Assembly: GCA_021399435.1 (NCBI GenBank)
Contig: JAJTUP010000008.1
Span: 1,488,001 to 1,552,000 of the forward strand
Reading direction: 5' to 3'
Length of the DNA stretch: 64,000 bases
DNA from: Diaporthe sp. PMI_573
Lineage: Eukaryota; Ascomycota; Sordariomycetes; Diaporthales; Diaporthaceae
The position numbers and the translations under genes are program-made. Below the pieces are notes generated by a model. That model worked only from the letters and a program-made list of their open reading frames with translations, ran no database searches and was not told where the DNA came from. Below, piece after piece: positions 44,579 to 54,967 of the stretch (within the stretch, counting starts at the first letter, position 1; each line of letters begins with the position of its first letter).

Positions 44579-45534
44579 ATGCCTTCGGATGGAGCTGCAC
44601 CACGGGCATTCCACCGATTCCTCGACCTACCCCTAGAGTTGCGAATCGCAATATGGAAGTTCAACCTTCCCCATCGGGTCCACACATTCCCAGCCCAGTC
44701 AAGAAGTTCCACTTCCTCCAGAAACGCTGGACACAGGAGCAGGTCCATGGAGTCAAGGCTGCCCAGCCGCCCGTCATCGCCCACGTCTGCTCTGAGGCTC
44801 GCAATGTGGCCCTTTCCAATGGCTCGGTGAAGAAGATCATGATCCGTGGGGAAACTAAGCAAAGCGACAAGCTGGGCCACGTGTGGGTCGATTCGAAGAG
44901 GGATACTGTTGTGATAAGTTTGAGCCGATGCATACCCAGTTCTGGAAAGCTATACAAGTGTCGGAACAACGAGCATCTTTACAGCCTACTCAGCAATCGA
45001 GACATGCGTATCGCGCTTGATTATTCTTGGGTCTTGGCTTGGCATTTCAAGGATCCGGGTCGCAAACTCTATTACGATTGGGTCCATGGACTCGGAGACT
45101 GCGATTTTGTCATCCTGGACCTGCAGCTGGATGCCACTGACGAGGAAGCTGCAAGCACAGGCCTGTTTGGCGGATTCGGCACAACCCGCAGCGTCCTGAT
45201 CCCAATCGAAGACACGTGTCAGATGTCCAGGCTTTTTGATGCCACAAACAACTTCAGCACCGTGGACTTCATGAAGAGGTGGGAGAACTTCACGATATTT
45301 CGCCGTCCAACGAACCTCGTTGAATTCATTCAACGCTGGGAAAAACTGGCTGCTCGGGAGGTGCGAAACGTGCAGAGAGGATTGGACTACTTCACGGATG
45401 TGCAGATGGGAACACAGGGCAAAAATGCTCATGAACTGCGGAAGCTGGCTGCTCGAAATGCAGAGATTAGACAAAGCCAACCCAGGCTTCGTCCTGTAAT
45501 CATGGTTTCCCGCGGTGCTGATGGCTCACGGTGA
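44579..45534 (+). pseudogene. 2EXR-domain protein with a frameshift
   Basis: The N-terminus (ATG 44579) reads FHRFLDLPLELRIAIWKFNLPHRVHTF, the signature opening of fungal 2EXR proteins. Just after it the frame turns into Ser/Arg-rich nonsense, while the conserved continuation (VKKFHFLQKRWT, then PPVIAHVCSEARNVAL, and a long C-terminal region to 45534) lies in the next frame. The switch is within about 44670-44710; no intron of acceptable length fits. A single-base change would restore a protein of about 318 aa. Either a recent pseudogene or a base error. 2EXR proteins are abundant in filamentous fungi and of unknown function. Confidence 0.7.
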
Positions 45535-46100
45535 TTCGCGTCTTGTGGGCCAGAGAGGGAAACTGATCACGGATGTGGGGGCACGACACCACCAGAGTTC
45601 GATTTCGTATATCCAGCGCACCGGCGCTTGGCAGACATGTGACTAACGTCAAAGAGAGGAAATACGAATGTTGAGGAGCTTTGGTCGTTTCTGGCGGAGG
45701 GGGAGGGAAGATATCAGAATGTTGACGGGGCGTTTTGAGGGCGCTGGCGATGGAAATCCTAGTCGGAGTCCAGGGACCACCTACCTAAGCCAGGGTCCGT
45801 CAGGTTCTGCAGGTCATGTAACTGACGCTAATGCGGGCCAGCATTAAGGCTAAAGATCGTGGGGCCCCACTCGAGATCCGAGACGCCGCAGGGATCCTAA
45901 GGTCAGATGTAGCACAGGGCGCCAGAAATGTGTCTTCAACCACTTAACTGCAATTGCCCGGTGCATCCATCACTTTGTACTTTGTGGAATTGATCGAGAC
46001 TGTCCGACTTCGTGCTGTCCAATTCGCAGAGCCTTGCTACCCATCGCCGCCCCAGCATGATCACGACGGCGCGATCCCAGCCCCGACGACGTTCCCGAAC
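45535..46100. other. Intergenic, no supported gene
   Basis: Promoter region of the next gene; a CTACCTAAG word near 45780. Nothing else recognised. Confidence 0.5.
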
Positions 46101-47262
46101 ATGAAACGGCTGGCCGGCCTGGGCCACCTTCTCTCGATGCTGGCCCTCCTCCTGCTGTTCGTGACGGCAGCCGCCTACTCGCCGCTCTCCGACAGCTTCC
46201 TGCGCGCCGTGCCGGGCCCAGGCGACGACTTCGACATCCACAGTGGCGCGCTGCTCGCCCCGATCCTCATCCCTCGCGTCCCGGGGACGGAGGGCTCGGC
46301 CAAGGTCCAGCAGCACTTCGTCGACTTCTTCCAGAGGGAGCTGCCCAAGTGGACGACCGAGTGGCAGAACTCGACCGCCAAGACGCCCGCGACGGGGTCC
46401 AGGGACGTGCCGTTCAACAACGTAATATTCAAGAGGGAGCCGCCGTGGACGAGGACGGGGCAGGCCAACATCCTGACCCTCGTCGCGCACTTCGACAGCA
46501 AGCTCACGCCCGAGGGCTTCATCGGCGCGACGGACAGCGCAGCACCTTGCGCGATGCTTATGCATGTGGCGAGGAGTATCGACAAATACCTCACGCAGAT
46601 GTACGACGAGATGGTCGCGCTGGGCGAGCTGGGCGGGACACCAGCGATGGATATGGGCGTGCAAATACTGCTGCTTGACGGCGAGGAGGCCTTTGTGTCG
46701 TGGACTGACACAGACTCGCTCTACGGGGCAAGGTGCGTTGCTACATTTTCCCCACGGGCACACGAGCACACTAACGCAGGACAACAGGTCCCTGGCCGAC
46801 TCGTGGGAGAACCAGCCGACCCTGGCCATGGCCAACTTCCCGAACCGCCTGAACCAGATCAGCCTATTCGTCCTCCTCGACCTCCTGGGCTCCGCAGACC
46901 CCAAGATCCCATCGTACTTCCTCCCCACGCACTGGGCGTACAAGGCCATGGCCAGGATCGAGCAGCGCATGCGGGACCTGGGGCTCCTCGAGACCAAGCC
47001 GGCCGGGCCCTTCCTGCCCGAGTCGGACAAGCTCACGACGCAGTTCACGCGGTCGTGGGTGGGCGACGACCACGTCCCGTTCATGGCCAAGGGCGTGCCT
47101 ATCCTGCACCTCATCCCGAGCCCGTTCCCGAAGGTGTGGCACACGATGCAGGACGACGGCGAGCACCTCGACATGCCGACGGTGCGCGACTGGGCAAAGA
47201 TTACCACTGCCTTTGCTCTCGAATGGCTCGATATGATGGAGGTGTGGCCTCAGGAGGAGTGA
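46101..47262 (+). CDS. Glutaminyl-peptide cyclotransferase-like protein (M28 fold)
   Basis: 368 aa, exons 46101-46732 and 46788-47262 (intron 55 nt, phase 2). N-terminal hydrophobic segment (LLSMLALLLLFVTAAAY) as signal peptide or anchor. M28/QC marks: LVAHFDSKL, Asp in GATDSAAPCAM, Glu in LLDGEEAF, WTDTDSLYGAR, DLLGSADP, GDDHVPF, and the late His in VWHTMQDDGEHLD. These match glutaminyl cyclases, which turn N-terminal Gln into pyroglutamate on secreted proteins; zinc-binding residues appear complete. The gene is very GC-rich, which leaves large open frames on the opposite strand. Confidence 0.92.
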
Positions 47263-47493
47263 GGCTGTGGTTTAAACGATTCAAAAATAGAAGTCTCTGA
47301 AGTTTTGCTATATAAGGGCGGTCCTGGTCTATGTTGACTAAATGCTGTGGGGTTCAAGGGATCACTTGTGACATTTCAACGTCTTAGACGTTGTTTGGAT
47401 TATTGCGTGGCGTCGGGCGTTTCACGGGTGACTTTAGTTGGCAAGAATCATGTTGAAAGCTATGTATCAGATGGCAAACGTAAAACCACAAGA

Positions 47494-47953
47494 TCAGTCC
47501 TCGGTCTCCTTCTTCTTCCTGCTGTCGCTCTTGGGCTCTGGGTCTCCCTTCTTCGGCTCGTTCTCATACCCTCCTCCCTGTTTCTCGTACTCCTTGGCTA
47601 GCTTGGATGCCTGGGCACACGGTCGTCAGCATCTTCATTCGAGTCCATGGTCCTGGGGGCCCCGAGCTCTGTGCTCTCATACCTTCCACGCCGACCATTG
47701 GCCCTCACCTCCTCCAGATTTGTTTGGCTCCTGCTTGATCTCTGTCGGGCAAAGTTAGTCTGGTGTGCCAAGCCTGATATGGACTTGGATCGGGAGGAAA
47801 ACACGTGCCCTCCTTGATTTCCTCACGCAACTCGGGATCTGTCGGCTATCCCTTGGACGACGGGATGTTGACGCGTGATGAGAGCTTGAGGGCCCGAGTC
47901 TGCTTGGTGCACGTTGGCGGTGGTCTGATCAGTCCCAGTGAACGACGGAGCAT
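47494..47953 (-). pseudogene. Small spliced gene interrupted by TAG (possibly mitochondrial protein)
   Basis: Missed by simple ORF finding. Exons read as 47953-47827, 47741-47683, 47610-47494 on the minus strand; introns 85 and 72 nt with good donors (GTGAGG, GTATGA) and a GACTAAC branch-like word in the first. The joined frame is 101 codons. It has an Arg-rich N-terminus with no acidic residues (MLRRSLGLIRPPP), like a mitochondrial presequence. It ends SGGGEGQWSAWKASKLAKEY then EKQGGGYENEPKKG and a Lys/Asp-rich tail; this C-terminal form is familiar from small conserved ascomycete proteins. One in-frame TAG (47846-47848) separates SSKG from PTDPEL. I found no intron that avoids it. Either a nonsense mutation, a base error, or a wrong first exon. 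Confidence 0.55.
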
Positions 47954-49577
47954 GCCACTAATAGCATAGACTGGAGGTGCGACTCAGGTGCTGCTCATGC
48001 GCAAACGGCCCTTTTATGGGCGGTTGTGCGTCCAACAACACGGCAAGACGCCATATTTTACCATAGCGCTGCCCAAAGATATCCATGACGATATTTCTTA
48101 GAGGCCAGCCAGAAGCAGAAGAGTCTTGTCTAGTCCACTCTTTCTGGCGCGTGTCCTCCTGTACCGGCTTTCAGAAGACGGAACAGCCGCGCTAGCTTGC
48201 GTGGTGTTGACGGATCGACAAGGCCGTTTCGATTACATCACCAACTTCCTCCCCTTGTGGCATCTGACAGCTGCAAGGGCAAGCCACATGGAGCAAGCTC
48301 TAGGAGGACTGCGTTTCTGTCTCGGCCGAATGCACACCCCATAGTGTGCCATGTGGGAAAACAGCGGACTGCGTGGCTGAGCAACGCAACAAACGACCGA
48401 TCCTGGAAGGTGCACCGAGCGACTTGACAACAACAATTCCAAATCAGTCGGACTGCTCTAGGTGGCATGCATGCTGCAGTGCCGTGGCCAGCAATTCTGT
48501 TCTCAGACGCCCCGGCTTTGGACTACCTATTGGTGCGAAGACGAACCACCCAACGGTAACGACTCCTCGACAGAACTACCACTAACGTGGTGAAGCCGCC
48601 TTCTTTCCCAAGCCACCATTATGGCAACAGGCTACACACCAAGCACTTTCTGACAGCTGTCAGACTCATGAAAGCCCGCCGCTAAAACGCTAGGCGGCTC
48701 GCGACATCGTATGGACCAGAACCGCGCTCACCTCTTGCAGATCACCATGATAGCTGAGCCCTTGAGCTCTTGCGGGAGCTTGCTGCACACCCCAGGCACT
48801 TCAAGTGTAGCTTAGGTGACGTGAGCTTCGGAAGGAGCTCCGACAGCTTGAGCTCCCTCGTTGAAGCTCAAGGGGAGCTTCCAACGAAGGCCGAGCGTGA
48901 TGGACTGGCTCGGAACAATGGCATCTTGAGGCAGAGCTGCTCCAGCGAGTGTCTTGTTCATGATGGAGATGATGGGACCGGAACCTCATCTTCGTTCGAG
49001 ATCCTAACAACCGCTTCAACATGGCGACACCTCACATCACATGCCTTTCATCCGGCCGCTCTCTGGCCTGCCGTATCTGGGCACCATCAGGTACCCAAAT
49101 GGCAGGCATGATTCAGTCAATCACTTGCATGTACGCAGCATGAGCTTCAGATCAACTACATGAAGACCCAGTCACTCGCACAGACGTCGATGAGAGCTAT
49201 CAATCACATTTGCAGGATGGTCGCGTCGCCGGACTCTCTCTACGACACCCTTTTACATAACGCGCCGAGGGTCCCCAGTAGTGCTCCATGTCGATCTCGC
49301 GCTGGAACAGGGCCGAAGACACTTGTATGAAGCTCATGATGATATCAGGATGGGATGTTCAACAAGTGTTGACATGTGCCACTCAACAGAAGGAGGCTGA
49401 CCTATCATACCAAGATGTCGGAGCAAGTTTCGAAGCTTGAGGATATAATAGACGCTCCCCACGCCTTGAGAGGCCGTTCTCCTCCTTCCTCCTCTCTCTT
49501 CCTGACTTCTCACTGACAGTCAAGCATTTCGTTTCTCGCTTGCATCATTCGCTAGGATTGTCTTGAGAGATTCAGCC
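47954..49577. other. Intergenic, AGCT-rich patch, no supported gene
   Basis: 1.6 kb. Around 48758-48895 the words GAGCTC, AGCTT and GAAGCTC recur densely, forming weak inverted repeats. No coding resemblance. The last 100 bp are a pyrimidine-rich leader for the next gene. Confidence 0.45.
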
Positions 49578-50910
49578 ATGCGTTTCGCTCCCTACGTCCT
49601 GGCCGGCCTGACGGCTACGGCCGCCGGCGTCCAAGCTGTCGGTGACCCTCCAGAATATGGCAAGAAGCCTGACTATCACAAGGAGCCGGACTATGATAAG
49701 AAGCCCGACCATCACCACAAGGGCTACGGCCATGCAAAGGTTGTCAACTTCTGTCCGTATGATGTCTACTTGTGGTCTGTCGCTTGGGACACGGACGGGC
49801 CCTACAAGATTGGATGCCGCCAGGAGTACGTCGAGAAGTACCTGAAAGGCGGTGTTGCACTGGAGATCGTCACCGACAAGGACAAATGGTACCATGATAA
49901 CGACAAGCTCATCCTTTACTACAAAAAGGACCACGGCAAGGTTCACTACGACCTGTACGACAAGTACGGCCACCCCTTTGAGGGCCACAAAGTGGTTCTC
50001 GAGCCTGAGGAGGACTACTGCCCTGCCGAGTACTGGGATGATGGTAAGTGCGAAGAGACTTTTATCTCGAGGCTCGTCACTAACCTTATATGCAGGCTGC
50101 GATATTGAAGACGGCGGCAAGAAGACCTGTGATGACTTCGCGGACTTGACATTGTATCTCTGCGAAGAGTACAAGCACAAAGAACCCTACCACCCGAAGC
50201 CACCGCCCAAATTCCCACCCTACCCGCCGAAGTATCCTGACCCGCCAAAGTATCCTGAACCGCCAAAGTATCCTGAACCGCCAAAGTATCCTGAACCGCC
50301 AAAGTATCCTGAACCGCCAAAGTATCCTGACCCACCGAAATACCCTGACTACCCAAAGTATCCTGATCCGCCAAAGTACCCGGATTATCCACCGCAGCCG
50401 CCACCCGTTCCCCCTCCGGTTCCTCCTACGCCGCCTGTCGTGCCTCCTGTCGTGCCTCCTGTCGTGCCTCCAGTCGTGCCTCCAGTCGTGCCCCCAGTCG
50501 TGCCCCCAGAGGTGCCGCCAGAGGTGCCGCCAGAGGTGCCCCCAGAGGTGCCGCCAGAGGTGCCGCCAGAGGTGCCGCCAGAGGTGCCCCCAGAGGTGCC
50601 GCCAGAGGTGCCCCCAGAGGTGCCGCCAGAGGTGCCCCCAGAGGTGCCCCCAGAGGTGCCCCCAGAGGTGCCCCCAGAGGTGCCCCCAGAGGTGCCTCCA
50701 GGGGTACCCCTTAATCCTCGTGCGCCTATTAACCCTCTGGCCAGGCGCAGGTACATCAAGGCACGCTCAGCAGAGGGCGATGACGACGAAGCCTGGCACA
50801 CAAGGCAGTGGGAGAACGACAAGCCCAGCTGGGACACGGACGCCAGATGCACTGACTGCGGCGAGAGAGAGCCGGGAGTCGTTGTTGACATCCCAGCCGA
50901 TGCCGAGTAA
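49578..50910 (+). CDS. Secreted BYS1-domain protein with long Pro-rich repeat tail
   Basis: 426 aa, exons 49578-50043 and 50096-50910 (intron 52 nt). Signal peptide (residues 1-21), then a short Lys/Asp/His-rich repeat (KPDY/EPDY/KPDHHHK). Next is a BYS1-like domain (about residues 53-190): FCPYDVYLWSV, GVALEIVTD, HYDLYDKYGHPFEGHKVVL, with six or so Cys. The tail has PKYPEP-type hexapeptide repeats (about 50220-50400), then six PPVV and sixteen consecutive PPEV units, then a short charged end with CTDCGERE. BYS1 proteins are thaumatin-like secreted or wall proteins first found in yeast-phase Blastomyces. The Pro-rich tail suggests an extended wall-spanning stalk; no GPI signal is seen. Confidence 0.88.
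50509..50700 (+). repeat. 12-bp coding minisatellite, sixteen units
   Basis: GAGGTGCCNCCA repeats sixteen times without interruption; only the third base of the Pro codon varies (mostly G or C). It encodes EVPP units of the BYS1-domain protein. Confidence 0.95.
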
Positions 50911-51620
50911 GGGACTACGCTTGGTTTGATAACCGACGTGGCGACATACACGTCGGCCTCTTGAACCCGATCTCAACTCTAGGTGTATCGAAGAAAAGTC
51001 CACTGGCTTTTACGTTGTCTGATTAACCTCCCTTTGTAATTAGATACCCATGTCGTTCCTTCTTTTCCTACTCTTGGGTTGTTGTAGCTAGGAACGAAAC
51101 AGAAACAGCACAGAAACAGGAGTGACTGTTTGATTAATTAATGGATATGTGTGTTTCGTGGACTTACGCTTACGTGTGAGCTGAGCTTTCCCTGAATTTA
51201 TGCCTTGAGAAATCTTGTCATGAATACGTTGTGATCATTGTGGTCTCACTCTTGCCACTGATGGAAGGGTCTTCTCGTCTCTATTCATTCGCCTGATTAG
51301 ATCGAAGCCCTCTTTGATAGTTCTAGCCCAGAGAGTGAATCACCAATTTTCACTTATTGTCCAATCTTGGCTCACAGAGCGAGTATGCAAAGATTCTCAC
51401 CTGATACTGGCAGTACCTGGCATAGATGGATTGAAGATAATTCACATGCAACGTGGGCATCTCAGAGAAATACCTTGCTTGCAGTATATACAGTCTAGAT
51501 ATGTTTGCAGCAGCCACGCCACGTCAAGGGGCGATCAAATTAACAAGAATTTATTCTTCAAAATGGTACCCATGCTTGAACATATTACAAGCAGAACCTA
51601 GGCATGCTCTTACGTGCGTA
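50911..51620. other. Intergenic between convergent genes
   Basis: Nothing recognised; AT-rich 3' flanks. Confidence 0.5.
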
Positions 51621-52364
51621 CTATAATGCCAACATCACCAAAATAGCCAAATAGAATATCCATGATGGTACGCCGCCTCTAGCGGCGCTACTCCACATCC
51701 CATTGTCTCCTGGAGCATTCTCCCCAAGGCCGCCGGCCCCGGTGCCGCTGACCTGACGCCCGACCTGCTCTCCGAACTGACCAATAACGTTCCCCCGCGG
51801 CCAGTACTCACAAACGAGATACCAACCTCTCGTTCCGCACAAGCGGCTCCCGCAGCCCACCGCCGTGGTGTTCTTCCAAACAAGCTGTGTGAAGTGGCCC
51901 GTCTCCTCGCTGAACCCCGGATCATCGTAATCATACTGCTCCCGCTCATCGCCCCACAGGCCCACGCACCCGGTCAACTCGTGGCAGCCCAGCGCCAGGT
52001 TCTCCCCGTACGGACCGCCAGAGTGGGAAAAGTCGCATTCGGATCCCGACTCCGGTGACTCCGCTCCCATGGAGGCAAGGTACGAGGACGCGAATGTCGA
52101 GAGGGTGCTGTTCCACGTCACGGCGGAGACATTGTGTTCGCTCCGGTAGAAATTTGTGCTGTTGAGGATGGCGGATGTAAAGAGTGCGGTGTCTGTGAAC
52201 TGCGGAGCGGTTGAGGGGATGCTCGGCGGGGCGGTTATGGTAACGATTTGGACTTGCGCCGAGTCTGGCGTTGGCGCCGGGGAGGCGCTCGTGGGGGCTA
52301 GTAGCACCGAGGTGAGCAAGCCAAGAAGACTCGGTGGAAGATAATAATAACAGTCTGGGTACAT
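51621..52364 (-). CDS. Secreted CAP/PR-1 superfamily protein with C-terminal membrane or GPI segment
   Basis: 247 aa from the ATG at 52364, intronless; the frame extends to 52436 but the downstream start gives a normal signal peptide (LPPSLLGLLTSVLLAPTSAS). CAP signatures: NFYRSEHNVSAVTWNSTL, HSGGPYGENLALG, GHFTQLVWKNTTAVGCG, and WYLVCEYWPRGNVIGQF. His and Glu residues of the CAP cavity are present. The last 18 residues are hydrophobic (IFYLAILVMLAL) after a Gly/Ser region, like a GPI-attachment signal. Fungal CAP proteins such as yeast Pry bind sterols and fatty acids and export them; that is a family property. Confidence 0.9.
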   Translation of the reverse strand: MYPDCYYYLPPSLLGLLTSVLLAPTSASPAPTPDSAQVQIVTITAPPSIPSTAPQFTDTALFTSAILNSTNFYRSEHNVSAVTWNSTLSTFASSYLASMGAESPESGSECDFSHSGGPYGENLALGCHELTGCVGLWGDEREQYDYDDPGFSEETGHFTQLVWKNTTAVGCGSRLCGTRGWYLVCEYWPRGNVIGQFGEQVGRQVSGTGAGGLGENAPGDNGMWSSAARGGVPSWIFYLAILVMLAL

Positions 52365-52436
52365 CTGATAGATGTTTTGGAAGTGTACGAAGTTTACTGG
52401 AAGTGGAATGGAGGCTTGTGAGGAGTCGGAAATCAT

Positions 52437-53368
52437 TTGAAGTTGGACACAAGGGGAGGCGGATCATGACAAAGAGACAATCTGGGGCTGCATCTATAGT
52501 AAGAAGTCCATTTTGTGGCCCGTTCTGAAGCGTTGGTTATTGTTCTTGTTGCCGATGCCCCTTGTGCGTAATGTCGGCGGTTATCTGAATTTGCCCCATG
52601 ATGGCGCCCTCAAAACAGGTTGGTTGGACGTCAGGCTTCGAAAGACAGCCAGTAGCCGGGATCTAAGCGCGTCTACAGCGTTATCTCAGAATCAGACAAT
52701 CCTTTCCGCTGAGATAAATCAGCCTACGGATCGCAATCATTTGTGACATGCACCTCAAGGATTGCAATGCATCATTTCATTCCATTTTTTGAAATTTCCA
52801 TAAAACAACTGTACGCTTTCTTATTGCCGATGGCTGTGGTAAACTTTTTACCATTGAATCGCAGCTGCTAAAGCCTCTTTCCTCGTCGATATTATGAGTT
52901 ATTTTCATGGTGATTTTGAAATCCTGGAAATCAAAGACGCCCGTACAACTAGTAGTTTATACTTTGGCTGGGGAGTGGCTTTGTCTCTTTGGCCGCGCTA
53001 TCCGTTAGACAGACTAAAGCTATAGCAAAGAAGAGACTCGCTGTGGTTGAAGAGCATTGTTCTAACAACAATGTGTTGCTAAAGCTCTAGTCAGATCAGA
53101 TGTAAATTCAATCCAGCGCCAAAGAAATTGGAGGAGTTCTTTGAAAGTGTGAGAATGCAGGAGGCAGCATTGTGTAAAAGTGGATGTACACCGAAAGCCG
53201 CCTGAGCTCACATATATAGATCTGCTGGGTGACACCCCTACATTCTCACGAGACCTCATCACACTCTCCGCAAAGCAGCAAGCACTTGAGGACCCAATTG
53301 CCACAGACATAAAAGGTGCTTTTTCATCTTACACTACCTAGGTAGGATTCAGTACCACTAGGTCAAGC
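52437..53368. other. Intergenic with a 12-bp palindrome near the next start
   Basis: No supported gene. The perfect palindrome CTACCTAGGTAG lies at 53334-53345, 24 bp before the next ATG. Confidence 0.5.
53334..53345. repeat. 12-bp palindrome CTACCTAGGTAG
   Basis: Exact palindrome; the same 12-mer occurs at 59505-59516, and its core CCTAGGTA near 4813 and 15106. Confidence 0.9.
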
Positions 53369-53875
53369 ATGACTAACCAGGAGCAGAGCTTCGACCTGCC
53401 TTTCGTCGAGCAGATGGGCCTGACTCCGTTGTCTCTGCAGTCGTCTCATGAGCCATCTATCGAATCTCCTATCGTTGACGACCGGGAGGATCTCAATGAT
53501 GAATGCAACGATGACGATGACGTTGAAGCTCAAAACGAAGAATTTTGTTTCTCCGGGGAGGTCATTTCAGATTCTGACGACGATGAGTGTAGTGATTATA
53601 GTTCAGATTCCGAAGCACCTACCCCGTGTTCTATCAGCCCTTACGGTGTCTATTACCTTGACCTTTTCACCAACAGATTCAGGACCTTTTACCGGTTTGT
53701 GAAGCCTGACCCTCACACAAGCTGCAACGCCGCAGCCGCAGCTCTCAAGGAACCTGTCTCACTACTCACCAAGTACAGGTGCCTGAGATTGGAGCGACAG
53801 TCGAAGTACTTCCAACCAGTTTTCACCGGCCCCCCTAAGCTGCTCCGGCGAGGCTCACCGCTGAAGAAAGTGTAG
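53369..53875 (+). CDS. Small acidic protein of unknown function
   Basis: 168 aa, single exon. Residues 35-85 are strongly acidic (DDDD, DSDDDE, SDYSSDSEAP) and probably disordered. The second half is mixed and basic (FYRFVKPDP, RCLRLERQSKYFQP, ending RRGSPLKKV). No signal peptide or domain recognised. Support is the open frame, the sharp acidic/basic bipartite layout, and a plausible promoter (a TATATAG word near 53213). Could be lineage-specific. Confidence 0.5.
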   Translation: MTNQEQSFDLPFVEQMGLTPLSLQSSHEPSIESPIVDDREDLNDECNDDDDVEAQNEEFCFSGEVISDSDDDECSDYSSDSEAPTPCSISPYGVYYLDLFTNRFRTFYRFVKPDPHTSCNAAAAALKEPVSLLTKYRCLRLERQSKYFQPVFTGPPKLLRRGSPLKKV

Positions 53876-54967
53876 ACTGTGGACAAAAACACATTACATC
53901 GGGCATAGCGTCAGTTGGTGTCAAGCAGGCTTGTCACAGAATTCTAATGGGGAAGGTTGGGCCCGGACTTAAGTCTGCCTTGATTGCTCAACTGACTTTT
54001 TGCTATGCTGGAGTTGGGACTATCAAAGGCTGTGATTTCCCTTCCCGCTTCAAAATACAATTGCTGAACTAAGGTTTGCTAAATTCAGATTAGAAGCAGT
54101 GAATAATACCAATAAAATTTCTTGACCTTGTATAATTGATCTTGTTACATCAAGAGAAATAATATCTTCAATTCGTGATTACCAAAATTCAATGTCAGAC
54201 CATGCTTTCCTTGGCGTGAATAATGCCCGTGCCGTACCGTGTTCTAGTCCAGAGTCGCACGGCCGCCCAGGAACATTGCTCATCAAGGGAGGATGACTTG
54301 ATTCATTTCATGACAACGGAGGAACCATGGCTCACATGATGTGCCTAAGGCGGCAGAAATAATCCTAGATATCTTCCCTTTCACCATTCAATGCATAATT
54401 ACTTCACTGAAGTTGGAAGGGGGACTTCGGAATCCCAAGAAGTACTGAGATATGAATAATAGAAATTCCGTGTTTACACCCCGCGTCTTCCCCGCTCAGC
54501 TGCCATTTGTGACACGTTGCATCCGAGCAGGCTGTTTTGGCTTCTGATTTCAGGCAAGCAAGCCCAGCACGATGTTGTAATTTGGTGGGCATGGCCGCAG
54601 CTGTGGCCTTGCGGGGGCACAGAACGGGAACGCATACGAGGGGCATGGGATGCCTTTTTGCTTGGCATCCCCCGCCGCTGTTTCTTGAAGAGTACCCTAT
54701 TATAGCTCCTCCTGTTTTCAGACACGACCTTCGAGGTTACATTTATCGACTTTGCCGAGATTAGGGGCGCATGTTTTCGCTGCAAGGTGCCAATGGTCGC
54801 ATTCCATTTACATGTATTAGGCACAGTAGATTAGGTTGAAAGCTAACCTCCCAACAGCCAGATGCGGCAGAGGACCCTTTTAAGGTAGGACTCTCACCGG
54901 AACTTCTGAAAGAAAACATTTGTGATGGCATCACTCCTCTATCCTGCTCAGCATACCTGTTGTTGAC
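53876..54967. other. Intergenic, no supported gene
   Basis: AT-rich first half; short open frames around 54400-54820 on both strands show no family resemblance. Confidence 0.5.

Noticed and set aside
45936..47207. 423-codon minus-strand frame opposite the glutaminyl cyclase gene
   Set aside because: Shadow of a very GC-rich gene; no family resemblance, and the plus strand has complete M28 motifs.
45954..47300. Single 448-codon reading of the glutaminyl cyclase locus
   Set aside because: It reads through the intron at 46733-46787 into the wrong frame; the spliced form restores the conserved C-terminus.
50385..50951. Minus-strand (GGTS)n protein
   Set aside because: Reverse-strand translation of the (PPEV)n minisatellite.
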